From: Sphingopyxis chilensis
Lineage (GTDB): Bacteria > Pseudomonadota > Alphaproteobacteria > Sphingomonadales > Sphingomonadaceae
Reading direction: 5' to 3'
NCBI RefSeq assembly: GCF_035930445.1
Contig: NZ_CP142394.1
Location: 2,823,501 to 2,887,500, forward strand
DNA: 64,000 nt
How positions within the stretch are numbered: position 1 is the first letter of the stretch; each line of letters opens with the position of its first letter. Positions 20,340-28,721 of the stretch are shown here, piece after piece. The position numbers and the translations under genes are program-made. The notes under the pieces were generated by a model that was not told where the DNA came from, made no database searches, and saw only the letters and a program-made list of their open reading frames with translations.

Positions 20340-22322
20340 ATGCGCGTGTTCGAGCGGGATATCGAAAGCGAAAATGACGGCCGGCGGGAGCGTATTCGCT
20401 TCTGGTCGACGATCGTCCTCGGCGCGATCCTGACCGGTGTGGTCGGAGCGCTCGTCCTTCTGCTCGCCCGCGCCAACGACAATTACGACCGCTCGCTCGG
20501 CTGGCAAACGCAGAGCATGGAAGTCATTTCGCAGACCCGATCGGTCGATGCCGCTATCGCGCGCGCCGAAGCGGCGCTCGGCCGCTTCGCGGTCGGGCTG
20601 CAGAAAGAGGACGGGCGCATCTATGAATATCAGTGGGGCCGCGCGCGCCAGTTCATGGCGCGGCTGCAGCGCAACGTGCGCGACAATCCGAAACAGATGG
20701 CGCTGGTCGAACAACTGACGCGCGAGATGGACAGCCGCGGCGAGCAACTCGGCGATGCCGCACTGAGCGCCAATTACAACCAGACCGTCGCCGCCATTTC
20801 CAAATTTTACGCGGCCGGCAAGGGCGAGGGGCTGGGCCGGATCGACAAGCTGCTTTCCGAAATCATCGCCAACGAGCGCGCCCTGCTCAGCGACCGCAAC
20901 CGGTTGGCGGCCGCCGATCGCGCCAGCCTCAACCAGGCGATCCTGCTCTTTTCGCTGCTCGGCGCGGCTGCGGCGGTCATCGCGATCGGCGCGACATTCT
21001 CGTTGATTCGCGCGGAGACGGAACGGCGCCTCGCGCGGCGCGAGCAGCTGGTCGAAAGCGATCGCGCCGCGCAGCTTGAAGCGGCGGTCGAGGAGCGCAC
21101 CGCCGAGCTCGCCCATGCGAACGCGGCGCTGCGCAGCGAAATGACCGACCGCGAAGCCGCGGAGGCGCAGCTGCGTCAGGCACAGAAAATGGAGGCCGTC
21201 GGCCAGCTGACCGGCGGCATCGCGCATGATTTCAACAATATGTTGGCGGTCGTCGTCGGCGGCCTGGAGCTTGCGCAGCGCTGGCTTCCCGATACGCCCG
21301 AAAAGGCGCAGCGCCACCTCGCCAACGCGCTCGACGGCGCCAATCGCGCCGCCGACCTGACGCGGCGCCTGCTGACCTTCGCCCGGTCGGAGCCCGCGCG
21401 GCCCGAAATGACCCCGATCGACGAATGCATCGCAAGCTTTGCGCAATTGATCGAGCGCACGATCGGCGACCGGATCGCGTTGACGCTCGATCTTCAGGCC
21501 GAAGGCCGCGCCTGCTGGATCGACCGGCAACAATTCGAAAACGCCCTGCTCAATCTGGCGGTCAATGCGCGCGACGCGATGAACGGCCATGGATCGCTCA
21601 CGATCCGCACGCAGGGCGACCGCGAAGGCATGGCGGCGGCGCTCGCGGTGCAGGTGATCGACACCGGCTGCGGCATGTCGCCCGAAGTTCTCGAGCGCGT
21701 CTTCGATCCCTTTTACACCACCAAGCCTGCGGGCCAGGGCACCGGGCTCGGCATGAGCCAGGTCTTCGCCTTCTGCCGCCAGTCGGGCGGCGAGGTGCAG
21801 ATTTCGTCGACCGAGGGCGAAGGCACGAGCGTCGCCATGCTGCTGCCCATCGCAAAACCGTTGGCCGACACCGTGGACGACACGGCCCCGGGCGATGCCG
21901 CCGCGCCCGCGACGCCCGCCGACGCACTCAGCATTCTGGTGGTCGAGGACGACGCGCGCGTCCTGGCCGCGACGGTCGATGCGGTCAGCGAGCTCGGCCA
22001 TACCGCGGTCGCGTGTGGCAATCCAATGGAGGCCGAGGCCTTGGTCGAAGGACGGCTGGCCGAAGGCCGCGGCGGTTTCGACCTGATCCTCTCCGACGTG
22101 CTGATGCCCGAACTCACCGGCCCCGAAATGGTCGCGCGATTGAAACAGCGCTGGCCCGAACTGTCGGTGCTGTTCGTGACCGGCTATGCGGGCGATGCCA
22201 GCGAGGACGCCGCCTTCGGCGACCATGACGTGCTGCGCAAACCCTTCACGCTCAGCGCGCTCGACCAGGCAATCCGGCGGAGCGGCGAGCATCGGCCCGA
22301 CGGTCAGCGGCTGGCGAGTTGA
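20340..22322 (+). CDS. Hybrid sensor histidine kinase with C-terminal receiver
   Basis: The 660-residue protein has a membrane segment (residues 22-44), an extracytoplasmic CHASE3-like helical domain (about 45-200), a second membrane segment (about 203-225), a coiled coil, a dimerisation/phosphoacceptor domain with His296 in GGIAHDFNN, an ATPase domain (NLAVNARDAM, DTGCGMS, GQGTGLGMS) and a receiver domain with Asp586 in ILSDVLMPE. It follows spt on the same strand by 96 bases, so co-transcription is possible. The output target is not encoded next to it. It may sense envelope state; that is inference. Confidence 0.9.
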   Translation: MRVFERDIESENDGRRERIRFWSTIVLGAILTGVVGALVLLLARANDNYDRSLGWQTQSMEVISQTRSVDAAIARAEAALGRFAVGLQKEDGRIYEYQWGRARQFMARLQRNVRDNPKQMALVEQLTREMDSRGEQLGDAALSANYNQTVAAISKFYAAGKGEGLGRIDKLLSEIIANERALLSDRNRLAAADRASLNQAILLFSLLGAAAAVIAIGATFSLIRAETERRLARREQLVESDRAAQLEAAVEERTAELAHANAALRSEMTDREAAEAQLRQAQKMEAVGQLTGGIAHDFNNMLAVVVGGLELAQRWLPDTPEKAQRHLANALDGANRAADLTRRLLTFARSEPARPEMTPIDECIASFAQLIERTIGDRIALTLDLQAEGRACWIDRQQFENALLNLAVNARDAMNGHGSLTIRTQGDREGMAAALAVQVIDTGCGMSPEVLERVFDPFYTTKPAGQGTGLGMSQVFAFCRQSGGEVQISSTEGEGTSVAMLLPIAKPLADTVDDTAPGDAAAPATPADALSILVVEDDARVLAATVDAVSELGHTAVACGNPMEAEALVEGRLAEGRGGFDLILSDVLMPELTGPEMVARLKQRWPELSVLFVTGYAGDASEDAAFGDHDVLRKPFTLSALDQAIRRSGEHRPDGQRLAS

Positions 22323-22343
22323 GCCTTTCGGGTCGCTGACTCC

Positions 22344-23204
22344 TCAGCGGATCGCGCCGCCCCGGATCAGACGCGGCACAAGCGTCAGCGCCGCGACGAG
22401 CGGCCAGCGGCGCTGCCACGGCTTGATTTCGATCTTGGTCCCGGCGTGGCGATTGATCTTCCACGCCAGATAATCGATCCCCCCGGCATAGGTCAGGCTC
22501 GCCTTGGCGAGCCGGGCGACGCTGAGCAGCTTGCCTTCGAGCCGCCGGCGCGCCCATCCTCCGGCGCGCGCGCTCTTCGGGATCGCCACGATCGCGGGTG
22601 CACCGAATCGTTCGTAACGGGCAGCATCGGCATCGACGACCGACTGCGCGCGGCCGGAGCGCTCGGCGCGCAGCTCGACCGAATAGGTCAAGGAAAAGGC
22701 GCGGCGCCACCAGTCGAGCGGCGCTTCGCCATCGACCCGGCCCGCCGCCGCGAGCAAGGTCGGCGCGGCGCGCGATACCGCCGCGACGGCGCGGTCGCGC
22801 GCGGTATCGTCGACTGCCCAGGCGAGCCGCGACGGCTGGGCGAAACGCGCCCACACCGACACGTTGCGCGTCTCGGGTCCGTTCAGCCGGTCGAAATCGG
22901 CTTCGCTCAGCACCGCATATTTCGCGATCAGCCCGCCGTGCTGAAACGGAAAGACATTGGGCGGAATCAGCCGGTTCGCCGCGGCCATCCAGCGTTTCGG
23001 ATAGGCGTCGCCATAGTCGGAAACGATCAGATAGAAATCGAGCATCAGCCCGTCTAGCTCGCTTTCGCGCAGGCAACTGCCATAAAAGAGCACCGCGCGC
23101 GCGCTGCCCGGATATTGGGCGGCGAGCGCCGCCGCCATCGCGGCGACGCGCGGTTCGACGGGTCCCCCGAGTTCTTCGCGGACGAGTTCGGACAGGGTGG
23201 ACAT
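22344..23204 (-). CDS. Tam41-like cytidylyltransferase candidate (CDP-lipid synthesis)
   Basis: The 286-residue protein has a nucleotidyltransferase-like start, VLFYGSCLRE followed by LMLDFYLIVSDYG, then IAKYAVLS, VWARFAQPSRL and SLTYSVELRAE. This order (YGS, MLDF..V.D, KY.V.S, SLTYS..R) resembles mitochondrial Tam41/Mmp37, the phosphatidate cytidylyltransferase, as I recall it. It is the last gene of an operon with a lipid kinase just upstream (7 bases apart). The kinase product could be its substrate, giving a CDP-activated lipid. The similarity was judged by eye and needs a profile search. The second acidic residue expected in the GS..DxD motif is not obvious. Confidence 0.6.
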   Translation of the reverse strand: MSTLSELVREELGGPVEPRVAAMAAALAAQYPGSARAVLFYGSCLRESELDGLMLDFYLIVSDYGDAYPKRWMAAANRLIPPNVFPFQHGGLIAKYAVLSEADFDRLNGPETRNVSVWARFAQPSRLAWAVDDTARDRAVAAVSRAAPTLLAAAGRVDGEAPLDWWRRAFSLTYSVELRAERSGRAQSVVDADAARYERFGAPAIVAIPKSARAGGWARRRLEGKLLSVARLAKASLTYAGGIDYLAWKINRHAGTKIEIKPWQRRWPLVAALTLVPRLIRGGAIR

Positions 23205-23211
23205 GAAAGGC

Positions 23212-24186
23212 TCAGGCGGCGAGGCGCAGGAAGGGAACCGGCTGCGTCGAGGTCAGGATGATCGGCATGCCGTTCTTGGCCTGGAAGATTTCGCCGTCGA
23301 GGATGACGTTCGAGCGTTCGCCTTCGATACGGATTTCGTCACCCTGCTGGAAATGCACGCCCTCGAGCTGCTTTTGCCCCAGCGTCCCGCGCCAGGTCGC
23401 GCCGAGCATCCGGAACAGCGCCCCGACATTGCTGTCGGTCGCGAGCAGCTTCATATTGCCGTTCGTGCCATAGGCTTCGCTGGTGCGGATGCTGAGCAGC
23501 AGTTTCTCGAGCGTCGTGACGATCAGAAGCGAGAATTTGCCCTTGAACTCGCCTTGGCGGACCAACGACACCGTCATCGGCTCGGGCTTGGGCGGCAGCC
23601 GCCCGCCGCCGATACCGAAGATGATCGCGAACAGCGCGAGCATCGCCGCGAGGAAATGCGAGATCCCGTTGGGCAGGCCGAGCGGATAGATGCGATTGCG
23701 GCAATAGAGCATCACGTCGGCGAGATAGGCGCCGCCGAGGAACATGCCGAGCACGGGGCGCGATTCATCGCCGCTGTCGAGCGAGATCAGCTGGCGTTCG
23801 ATCACATGGTCTTCGAGCCGGCCGCTCTCGACCAGGTCGACGACGCGCTGCAACGCCTTGATCGGATCGCCCTCCGCCCCGAGGTCGAGCGCGATCAGAT
23901 TGGTCTTGCCGTTCGGAAGCACCGCGACCGGCGGCGGCGAACCGCCGAAATGGCCGCCCGAGTAAAGTTCGGTCAGCGCCGCCTGCACCGTGCCGTCGCC
24001 GCCGTTGATGACGACGATGCGCGGACTGACCATCGCCATCGTGCGGATCGCTTCGCCGATCTGGTCGACGTCCTCGACTTCGTAATGGAAGATGTCGGGA
24101 TGCGACGCGCAATATTCGCGAACCTGCGGCAACAGGGCACGGTTGCCCGTCGAACGTGGATTCGAAAGGAGCGCGACGCTGGCCAT
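23212..24186 (-). CDS. Diacylglycerol/ceramide kinase family lipid kinase
   Basis: The 324-residue protein has the lipid-kinase fold: NPRSTGNRALLP near the start, the nucleotide-binding GGDGT at residues 62-66, and AVLPNGKTNLIALDLG in place of the usual G.GT.N.hA. A C-terminal beta domain contains DGEIF. There is no signal peptide. The spt gene 3 kb away and the known Caulobacter ceramide kinase CpgB suggest ceramide as substrate, but diacylglycerol or sphingoid base are possible. It sits five bases from the DUF2141 gene upstream and seven bases from the Tam41-like gene downstream. Confidence 0.8.
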   Translation of the reverse strand: MASVALLSNPRSTGNRALLPQVREYCASHPDIFHYEVEDVDQIGEAIRTMAMVSPRIVVINGGDGTVQAALTELYSGGHFGGSPPPVAVLPNGKTNLIALDLGAEGDPIKALQRVVDLVESGRLEDHVIERQLISLDSGDESRPVLGMFLGGAYLADVMLYCRNRIYPLGLPNGISHFLAAMLALFAIIFGIGGGRLPPKPEPMTVSLVRQGEFKGKFSLLIVTTLEKLLLSIRTSEAYGTNGNMKLLATDSNVGALFRMLGATWRGTLGQKQLEGVHFQQGDEIRIEGERSNVILDGEIFQAKNGMPIILTSTQPVPFLRLAA

Positions 24187-24191
24187 ATCCG

Positions 24192-24665
24192 TTACATATA
24201 TTTCATCGTGATCGAGATCTTCTTGGGCGCATCCCCGACCGAAAAGGCCGTCTTCTTGTAGCTCGGCTTGCCGAGGTTGAAGATGTTGATGCTCGGATTG
24301 TTCGACATCCCGCCGCCATCGCGGGAGATGTCGGTCTTGCCGTTGCCGTTGACGTCGTGACGCACCGCGATGCCGTACACGCCCGCTTCGGGCAGCGGCA
24401 CGCAGACGGTCATCGAACCGGCGCGTGCCGGCACTTCGATACGGGCGAGCCAGCGGCCCTTCTCCAGCCAGTCAGCCGACGTGCCGCGATAGCTTTGCAC
24501 GCGAATCTTGCCGGTCGACGCCTTGACGCCGCTGATCTGGACCAGCGTCGACGGGCCGCTCTTGCACTGCGACAGATCGTTCGAGATGACCCGGCCTTCC
24601 GCCTGCGCCGATGCGGCGAAAGCCAGCACGGAAACGCCAAGCAGTGCGGATACAAATTTCGACAT
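24192..24665 (-). CDS. Periplasmic DUF2141 protein
   Basis: The 157-residue protein has a clear signal peptide (MSKFVSALLGVSVLAFAASAQAEG). The mature beta-rich domain carries the family signature AVRHDVNGNGKTD and ends NPSINIFNLGKPSYKKTAFSVGDAPKKISITMKY. DUF2141 has no proven biochemical role. As first gene of the operon with the lipid kinase and the Tam41-like protein it may help handle or sense sphingolipids in the periplasm; that is inference. I chose the start at 24665; the longer frame (to 24818) overlaps lptF in the divergent direction. Confidence 0.85.
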   Translation of the reverse strand: MSKFVSALLGVSVLAFAASAQAEGRVISNDLSQCKSGPSTLVQISGVKASTGKIRVQSYRGTSADWLEKGRWLARIEVPARAGSMTVCVPLPEAGVYGIAVRHDVNGNGKTDISRDGGGMSNNPSINIFNLGKPSYKKTAFSVGDAPKKISITMKYM

Positions 24666-24798
24666 GACCTCAAAACCTCCAGAGGCTATAGCCATCCCAG
24701 CGAGCGCGAGAGCGCGCGCTGACATGGGTCCCTGTCGCCCTTGAATCGGCATATCGGAAACAACTGCGGCCAAATCATGGTGATGGGGCGACGAAAGA

Positions 24799-26010
24799 TT
24801 GAATAAGCTGCCTGCCATCGACCGCTACATCGCGCGGCTCATTTTCTTCCCGATGCTCGGCACGCTCGTCCTGTCGGCGATGCTGCTCGTGCTCGAAAAG
24901 ATGCTCCGCCTCTTCGACTTCGTCGCGACCGAGGGCGGCCCCGTCAGCCTCGTGTGGCGTATGCTCGCCAACCTCATCCCCGAATATCTTTCGCTCGGCA
25001 TCCCGATCGGGCTGATGCTCGGGATTCTCCTTGCTTTCCGAAGGCTTGCGACGTCGAGCGAGCTCGACGTGCTCAAGGGCGTGGGGATGAGTTTCGGGCG
25101 GTTAATGCGCATCCCCTTCGCCTATGCGATCGCGCTCGCGGCGCTGAACCTCGCGATCGTCGGCTTCATCCAGCCGGTTGCGCGCTATGCCTATGAAGGG
25201 CTGCAGTTCGAATTGCGCTCGGGCGCGCTCGGCGCATCGATCAAGGTCGGCGAATTCACCAAATTGGGCGACCGCATGACGCTGCGCATCGAGGAAAGCT
25301 ATAATGACGGGCGGGCCTTGCGCGGCATCTTCGTGCGCGGCGAGCAACGCGACGGGCAGCGCGTGTCGGCGACCGCGGCGCGCGGTCAGTTCCTGGCGAC
25401 CGACGATCCGAACACGATCATCCTGCGCCTGTCGCAAGGCGTCCTGATCCATGAATCGCCCAAATTTTCGGTGCCGCGTGTCCTGACCTTCGACAATCAC
25501 GACCTGCCGATCCCGCTGCCCAAGATCGAGGCGTTCCGCCTGCGCGGCGGCGCCGACCGTGAAATGACGATTCCCGAGCTGTTCGTTGCGGGCAAGGACA
25601 GCAGCCAGCCCGAACAGACGCGCCTCGAATCGCGGGCGAATTTCCACTTCCGCATCGTCGAGGTGATGTCGATGTTCCTCATCCCGCTGATCGCCGTCGC
25701 GCTCGCGATACCGCCGAAACGATCGACATCGTCGCTCGGGGTCTTCCTGTCGATCGTGCTGCTCGTCACCCAGCACAAGATCAACCAATATGCCGAGGAT
25801 CTGGGCGCGCGCGGGACGATCGATCCGCTGATCGCGCTCTGGGTTCCCTATCTGCTCTTCGCGGCGCTGGCGGTCTGGATGTATTATACGATCGCGCACG
25901 TTCCCGGCGGGCAGCCGATCGGCGCGCTCGAACGCGTCGCCGCCAAGGCGGCGCAGAAGATCCGCGGCCTGCTCAGCATGTTCCAGCGCGACAAGATACG
26001 GCAAGCCTGA
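24799..26010 (+). CDS. lptF: Lpt permease subunit LptF
   Basis: The 403-residue protein is a YjgP/YjgQ-family permease: membrane segments at about 15-35, 55-75, 100-120 near the N-terminus and three near the C-terminus, with a large periplasmic beta-jellyroll domain between. LptF with LptG and the LptB ATPase extracts lipopolysaccharide from the inner membrane in most Gram-negatives. Sphingomonads carry glycosphingolipid instead of LPS, so the cargo here may be a sphingolipid. The start is a TTG codon at 24799; no in-frame ATG precedes the first membrane segment. LptF and LptG were separated by order and similarity. Confidence 0.88.
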   Translation: MNKLPAIDRYIARLIFFPMLGTLVLSAMLLVLEKMLRLFDFVATEGGPVSLVWRMLANLIPEYLSLGIPIGLMLGILLAFRRLATSSELDVLKGVGMSFGRLMRIPFAYAIALAALNLAIVGFIQPVARYAYEGLQFELRSGALGASIKVGEFTKLGDRMTLRIEESYNDGRALRGIFVRGEQRDGQRVSATAARGQFLATDDPNTIILRLSQGVLIHESPKFSVPRVLTFDNHDLPIPLPKIEAFRLRGGADREMTIPELFVAGKDSSQPEQTRLESRANFHFRIVEVMSMFLIPLIAVALAIPPKRSTSSLGVFLSIVLLVTQHKINQYAEDLGARGTIDPLIALWVPYLLFAALAVWMYYTIAHVPGGQPIGALERVAAKAAQKIRGLLSMFQRDKIRQA

Positions 26011-27110
26011 TGCACCAGCTTCATTTTTTCCCGTCGCGCACGATGGCGCTCTATGTCGGCCGCCTCTTCCTCGTCCGCTCCTTCTCGATCCTTTTCGCGC
26101 TGGTGCTGATTCTCCAGACGCTCGACCTGCTCGGCGAAAGCGGCAAGATCCTCGGCGTCGCGGGCAACAGCGATGCGGACGTGTGGCGCTATGTCGGGAT
26201 GCGGCTGCCGCAGATCATCGAGACCTTCCTGCCCTTTTCCGTGCTGCTCGGCACGATATTGACGATGGTGACGCTCAACCAGAACAGCGAGGTCATCGCG
26301 ATGAAGGCGGCGGGCATGTCGGCGCATCAGGTGCTCGCGCCGCTGTTCCTCGCCGCATTGCTCGTCGCGGGGATCAGCTTCGCTTTCAACGAACGCATCG
26401 TGACGCGCTCGACCGCGGCGCTCAGCGCGTGGCAGAAGGTCGAATATAAAAAGGTCCCCAAGGACAGCGGCATACGCACCAATATCTGGGTTCGCGACGG
26501 CGACGACCTGATCAACGCGACGACGGTCGATACCAGCGGCCCGACGATCGTCCTCGGCTATGTCACGATTTACGAGCGCACCGGCGGCGTGCTGTCGTCG
26601 ATGCTCTCGGCCGACAGCGCGCGCGCGGTTGCGGGCGGCGGCTGGGAACTGACGAACGCGCGGCGCTTCATGCGCCGGTCGGGCACGCTCGAACCCCTGG
26701 GCACGATCATCGCGGCGAAAAATGTGCGCCCCGACCAGTTCACGCTCGCGCAGGTCGACGGCGACGAGTTGCCCTTCCTCCAGCTCCGCTCGGCGATCGC
26801 CGACCTCGAGGCCGCGGGGCGTCCCGTCGGCGCGCTCAAGGGCGTGCTCTGGCACAAGATTTCGGGGCCGCTGTCTGCGATATTGATGCCGCTGCTGGGC
26901 GCCGTCGCGGCGTTCGGCCTCGCGCGATCGGGCAAGCTGTTCGTGCGCGCGATCATCGGCATGGGGCTTGGTTTCGCTTATTTCGTCGCCGACAATTTCG
27001 CGCTCGCGATGGGCGATCTCGGCGCCTATTCGCCCTTTCTTGCGGCGTGGGGGCCGTTCATATTGTTTGCGCTGATCGGCGAGATGATCTTGATACGGAC
27101 CGAGGAATAG
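26010..27110 (+). CDS. lptG: Lpt permease subunit LptG
   Basis: The 366-residue protein is the second YjgP/YjgQ-family permease: three N-terminal membrane segments (ILFALVLILQTLDLLGESGKI, IIETFLPFSVLLGTILTMVTLNQNSEVIAMKAAGMS), a periplasmic domain, and three C-terminal segments ending FILFALIGEMILIRTEE. The ATG shares one base with the lptF stop (TGATG). It acts with LptF in the inner-membrane export complex. The LptB ATPase and the bridge proteins are not in the window. Confidence 0.9.
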   Translation: MHQLHFFPSRTMALYVGRLFLVRSFSILFALVLILQTLDLLGESGKILGVAGNSDADVWRYVGMRLPQIIETFLPFSVLLGTILTMVTLNQNSEVIAMKAAGMSAHQVLAPLFLAALLVAGISFAFNERIVTRSTAALSAWQKVEYKKVPKDSGIRTNIWVRDGDDLINATTVDTSGPTIVLGYVTIYERTGGVLSSMLSADSARAVAGGGWELTNARRFMRRSGTLEPLGTIIAAKNVRPDQFTLAQVDGDELPFLQLRSAIADLEAAGRPVGALKGVLWHKISGPLSAILMPLLGAVAAFGLARSGKLFVRAIIGMGLGFAYFVADNFALAMGDLGAYSPFLAAWGPFILFALIGEMILIRTEE

Positions 27111-27153
27111 GGGCGGAAAATCATCGACGGCAGGCGCAGCGACCCGACGAACT

Positions 27154-27459
27154 ATGGCAGCAGATATGGCTGAAATCATCTCCACCCCGACGCTGTGGGC
27201 GGCGGTCGTGACCTTGGCGATCTTGGCGATTACCTATGCTCGGCGCAGACGGGGACATGCTCAACCTGAATATGCTGCGGCTACCAGGCTTCAGAAAATC
27301 ATCTGCCTGTTGCTACTCGTCTTGCTGCTGGTTACGACAGTCATATACCACGCCGGCTTGGAACTATTTGGCGGTTACGAACAACAGGCGCTCAAAATTG
27401 CTCAAGCCGCAATGATACTATACGCCCTCGTGATAATAGCCAGACTGCAGCGCGCATAG
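27154..27459 (+). CDS. Small membrane protein of unknown function
   Basis: The 101-residue protein has three hydrophobic segments (LWAAVVTLAILAITYA, ICLLLLVLLLVTTVIYHAGL, AQAAMILYALVIIARL) separated by a basic stretch (RRRRGHAQPEY). Base composition is visibly lower in GC than the neighbours, with codons such as ata, tta and aaa that are rare here, so a foreign origin is possible. It lies 43 bases after lptG on the same strand. No function or family is recognised. Confidence 0.6.
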   Translation: MAADMAEIISTPTLWAAVVTLAILAITYARRRRGHAQPEYAAATRLQKIICLLLLVLLLVTTVIYHAGLELFGGYEQQALKIAQAAMILYALVIIARLQRA

Positions 27460-27476
27460 AGAGCGGGCGATAGCTT

Positions 27477-28604
27477 TTACGCTCCAGCGGCGCCGCGCGC
27501 CGAACCCGCCACCAGCCGTACCACGAGGCCCGGAAGCCCGTCGTAATTCGCACCATGATATTGCGAGTCCGACGGCAGCGCGTCCTTCAGGCGGCGGTGC
27601 GCTTCGGCGAGCGCATGATAGGGAACGCCCGGCAGCAGGTGATGCAGCGCATGATAGCGCAGCCCCACCGGCGCCCACAATTCGGGCAGCAGGCCCGGCG
27701 GCGGGACGTTGACGCTGTCGAGGAACTGGCCCGTGACGGTCAGCACCGCACCGTCATTTTCCCAGAGGTGCGCGACGAGGGTGCGGATCTGGTTGAGCAC
27801 CAGCGTCGCGGCGGCGATCGCGCCGAAGATGACCAGCGCGCGCAGCGGCACCCAGCCGAACACGCCGGCTGCGATCAGCAGGCTCGACCACGCCCAGGCG
27901 CCGCCTTCCTGCCACGCCCACTGGCGGCGGAACTCGCCCTCCGGCGGCTTGCGGCGGAACAGCGGGTTGATGATCATCCCCGAATAGCGTTCGACGACGA
28001 TCCGGCGCAGCGGCGGGATCAGGAACGACAGCGGGGTCAGCACCGCATAGCGGAAGACGAGCGCGAGCGGCGCAAATGCCGCTGCGACAACGAACAACGG
28101 CACCGTCCACGGCTTCATCAGCGCGAGCGGCAGATATTCCGGGTCCTCGACCGTGCCATATTTGGTGCGGTTGTGGTGCAGGCTGTGAATGCCCTCATAC
28201 ATGAACGACGGGATCAGCAGCGGCACGCCGACGAGGATGTTCCAGGCGAGGCGGAAACCCGGCAGCGCGTTCTTCCGGATATGCGTCAGCTCGTGAATGA
28301 AGCTCCCCGCGCGGTAGAGCGCGACGACCGCAATTACCGCGGCGACCAGCATCCACGCGGTCGAGGGCGCAAGGATCGCCGCCGCGATGCCGGCATAGCC
28401 GACGAAAGTCGAGGCGAGGAAATCGGTCCAATAAATGCGCGCGCTCGGCTGCACGAGATCGCGCGTCAGCTCCGAAGCCGCGCGGATCATCGCCATATCG
28501 TCCGCGATCGCGGACTTCGGCAACTTATCGGCATCCGCCGACGGGGGAACCGGCGCCGCCGCGGGCGTCGACAGCCGGTCGACAAGAGTGTTCATCGCTA
28601 ACAT
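27477..28604 (-). CDS. Membrane fatty acid desaturase
   Basis: The 375-residue membrane protein has the three histidine boxes of integral desaturases: HELTHIR (about residue 102), HSLHHN (about 140) and YHALHHLLPG (about 318). Four membrane segments surround them. These di-iron enzymes introduce double bonds into acyl or sphingoid chains. The divergent neighbour is a ceramide synthase candidate, so a sphingolipid chain may be the substrate; phospholipid acyl chains are equally possible. Start at 28604 or 28595; neither has a clear ribosome site. A much longer frame on this strand runs antisense to the neighbour and is not coding. Confidence 0.85.
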   Translation of the reverse strand: MLAMNTLVDRLSTPAAAPVPPSADADKLPKSAIADDMAMIRAASELTRDLVQPSARIYWTDFLASTFVGYAGIAAAILAPSTAWMLVAAVIAVVALYRAGSFIHELTHIRKNALPGFRLAWNILVGVPLLIPSFMYEGIHSLHHNRTKYGTVEDPEYLPLALMKPWTVPLFVVAAAFAPLALVFRYAVLTPLSFLIPPLRRIVVERYSGMIINPLFRRKPPEGEFRRQWAWQEGGAWAWSSLLIAAGVFGWVPLRALVIFGAIAAATLVLNQIRTLVAHLWENDGAVLTVTGQFLDSVNVPPPGLLPELWAPVGLRYHALHHLLPGVPYHALAEAHRRLKDALPSDSQYHGANYDGLPGLVVRLVAGSARGAAGA

Positions 28605-28721
28605 AGGCGGATCTTCACCATGATTTCGTGGCAGCAAAATGGCCGAATGCGGGTCGCCAGCGCCATTTCTATGCCCTAATGCGTCGCCACAAATATAGGG
28701 TTGGCTTTTCAGGAAACCAGT

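Noticed and set aside
18873..22292. 1139-residue open frame on the minus strand
   Set aside because: It is antisense to the spt and histidine kinase genes, both of which have strong protein signatures. High GC leaves few stop codons, and the antisense product has no recognisable motif and an Arg/Asp/His-rich composition.
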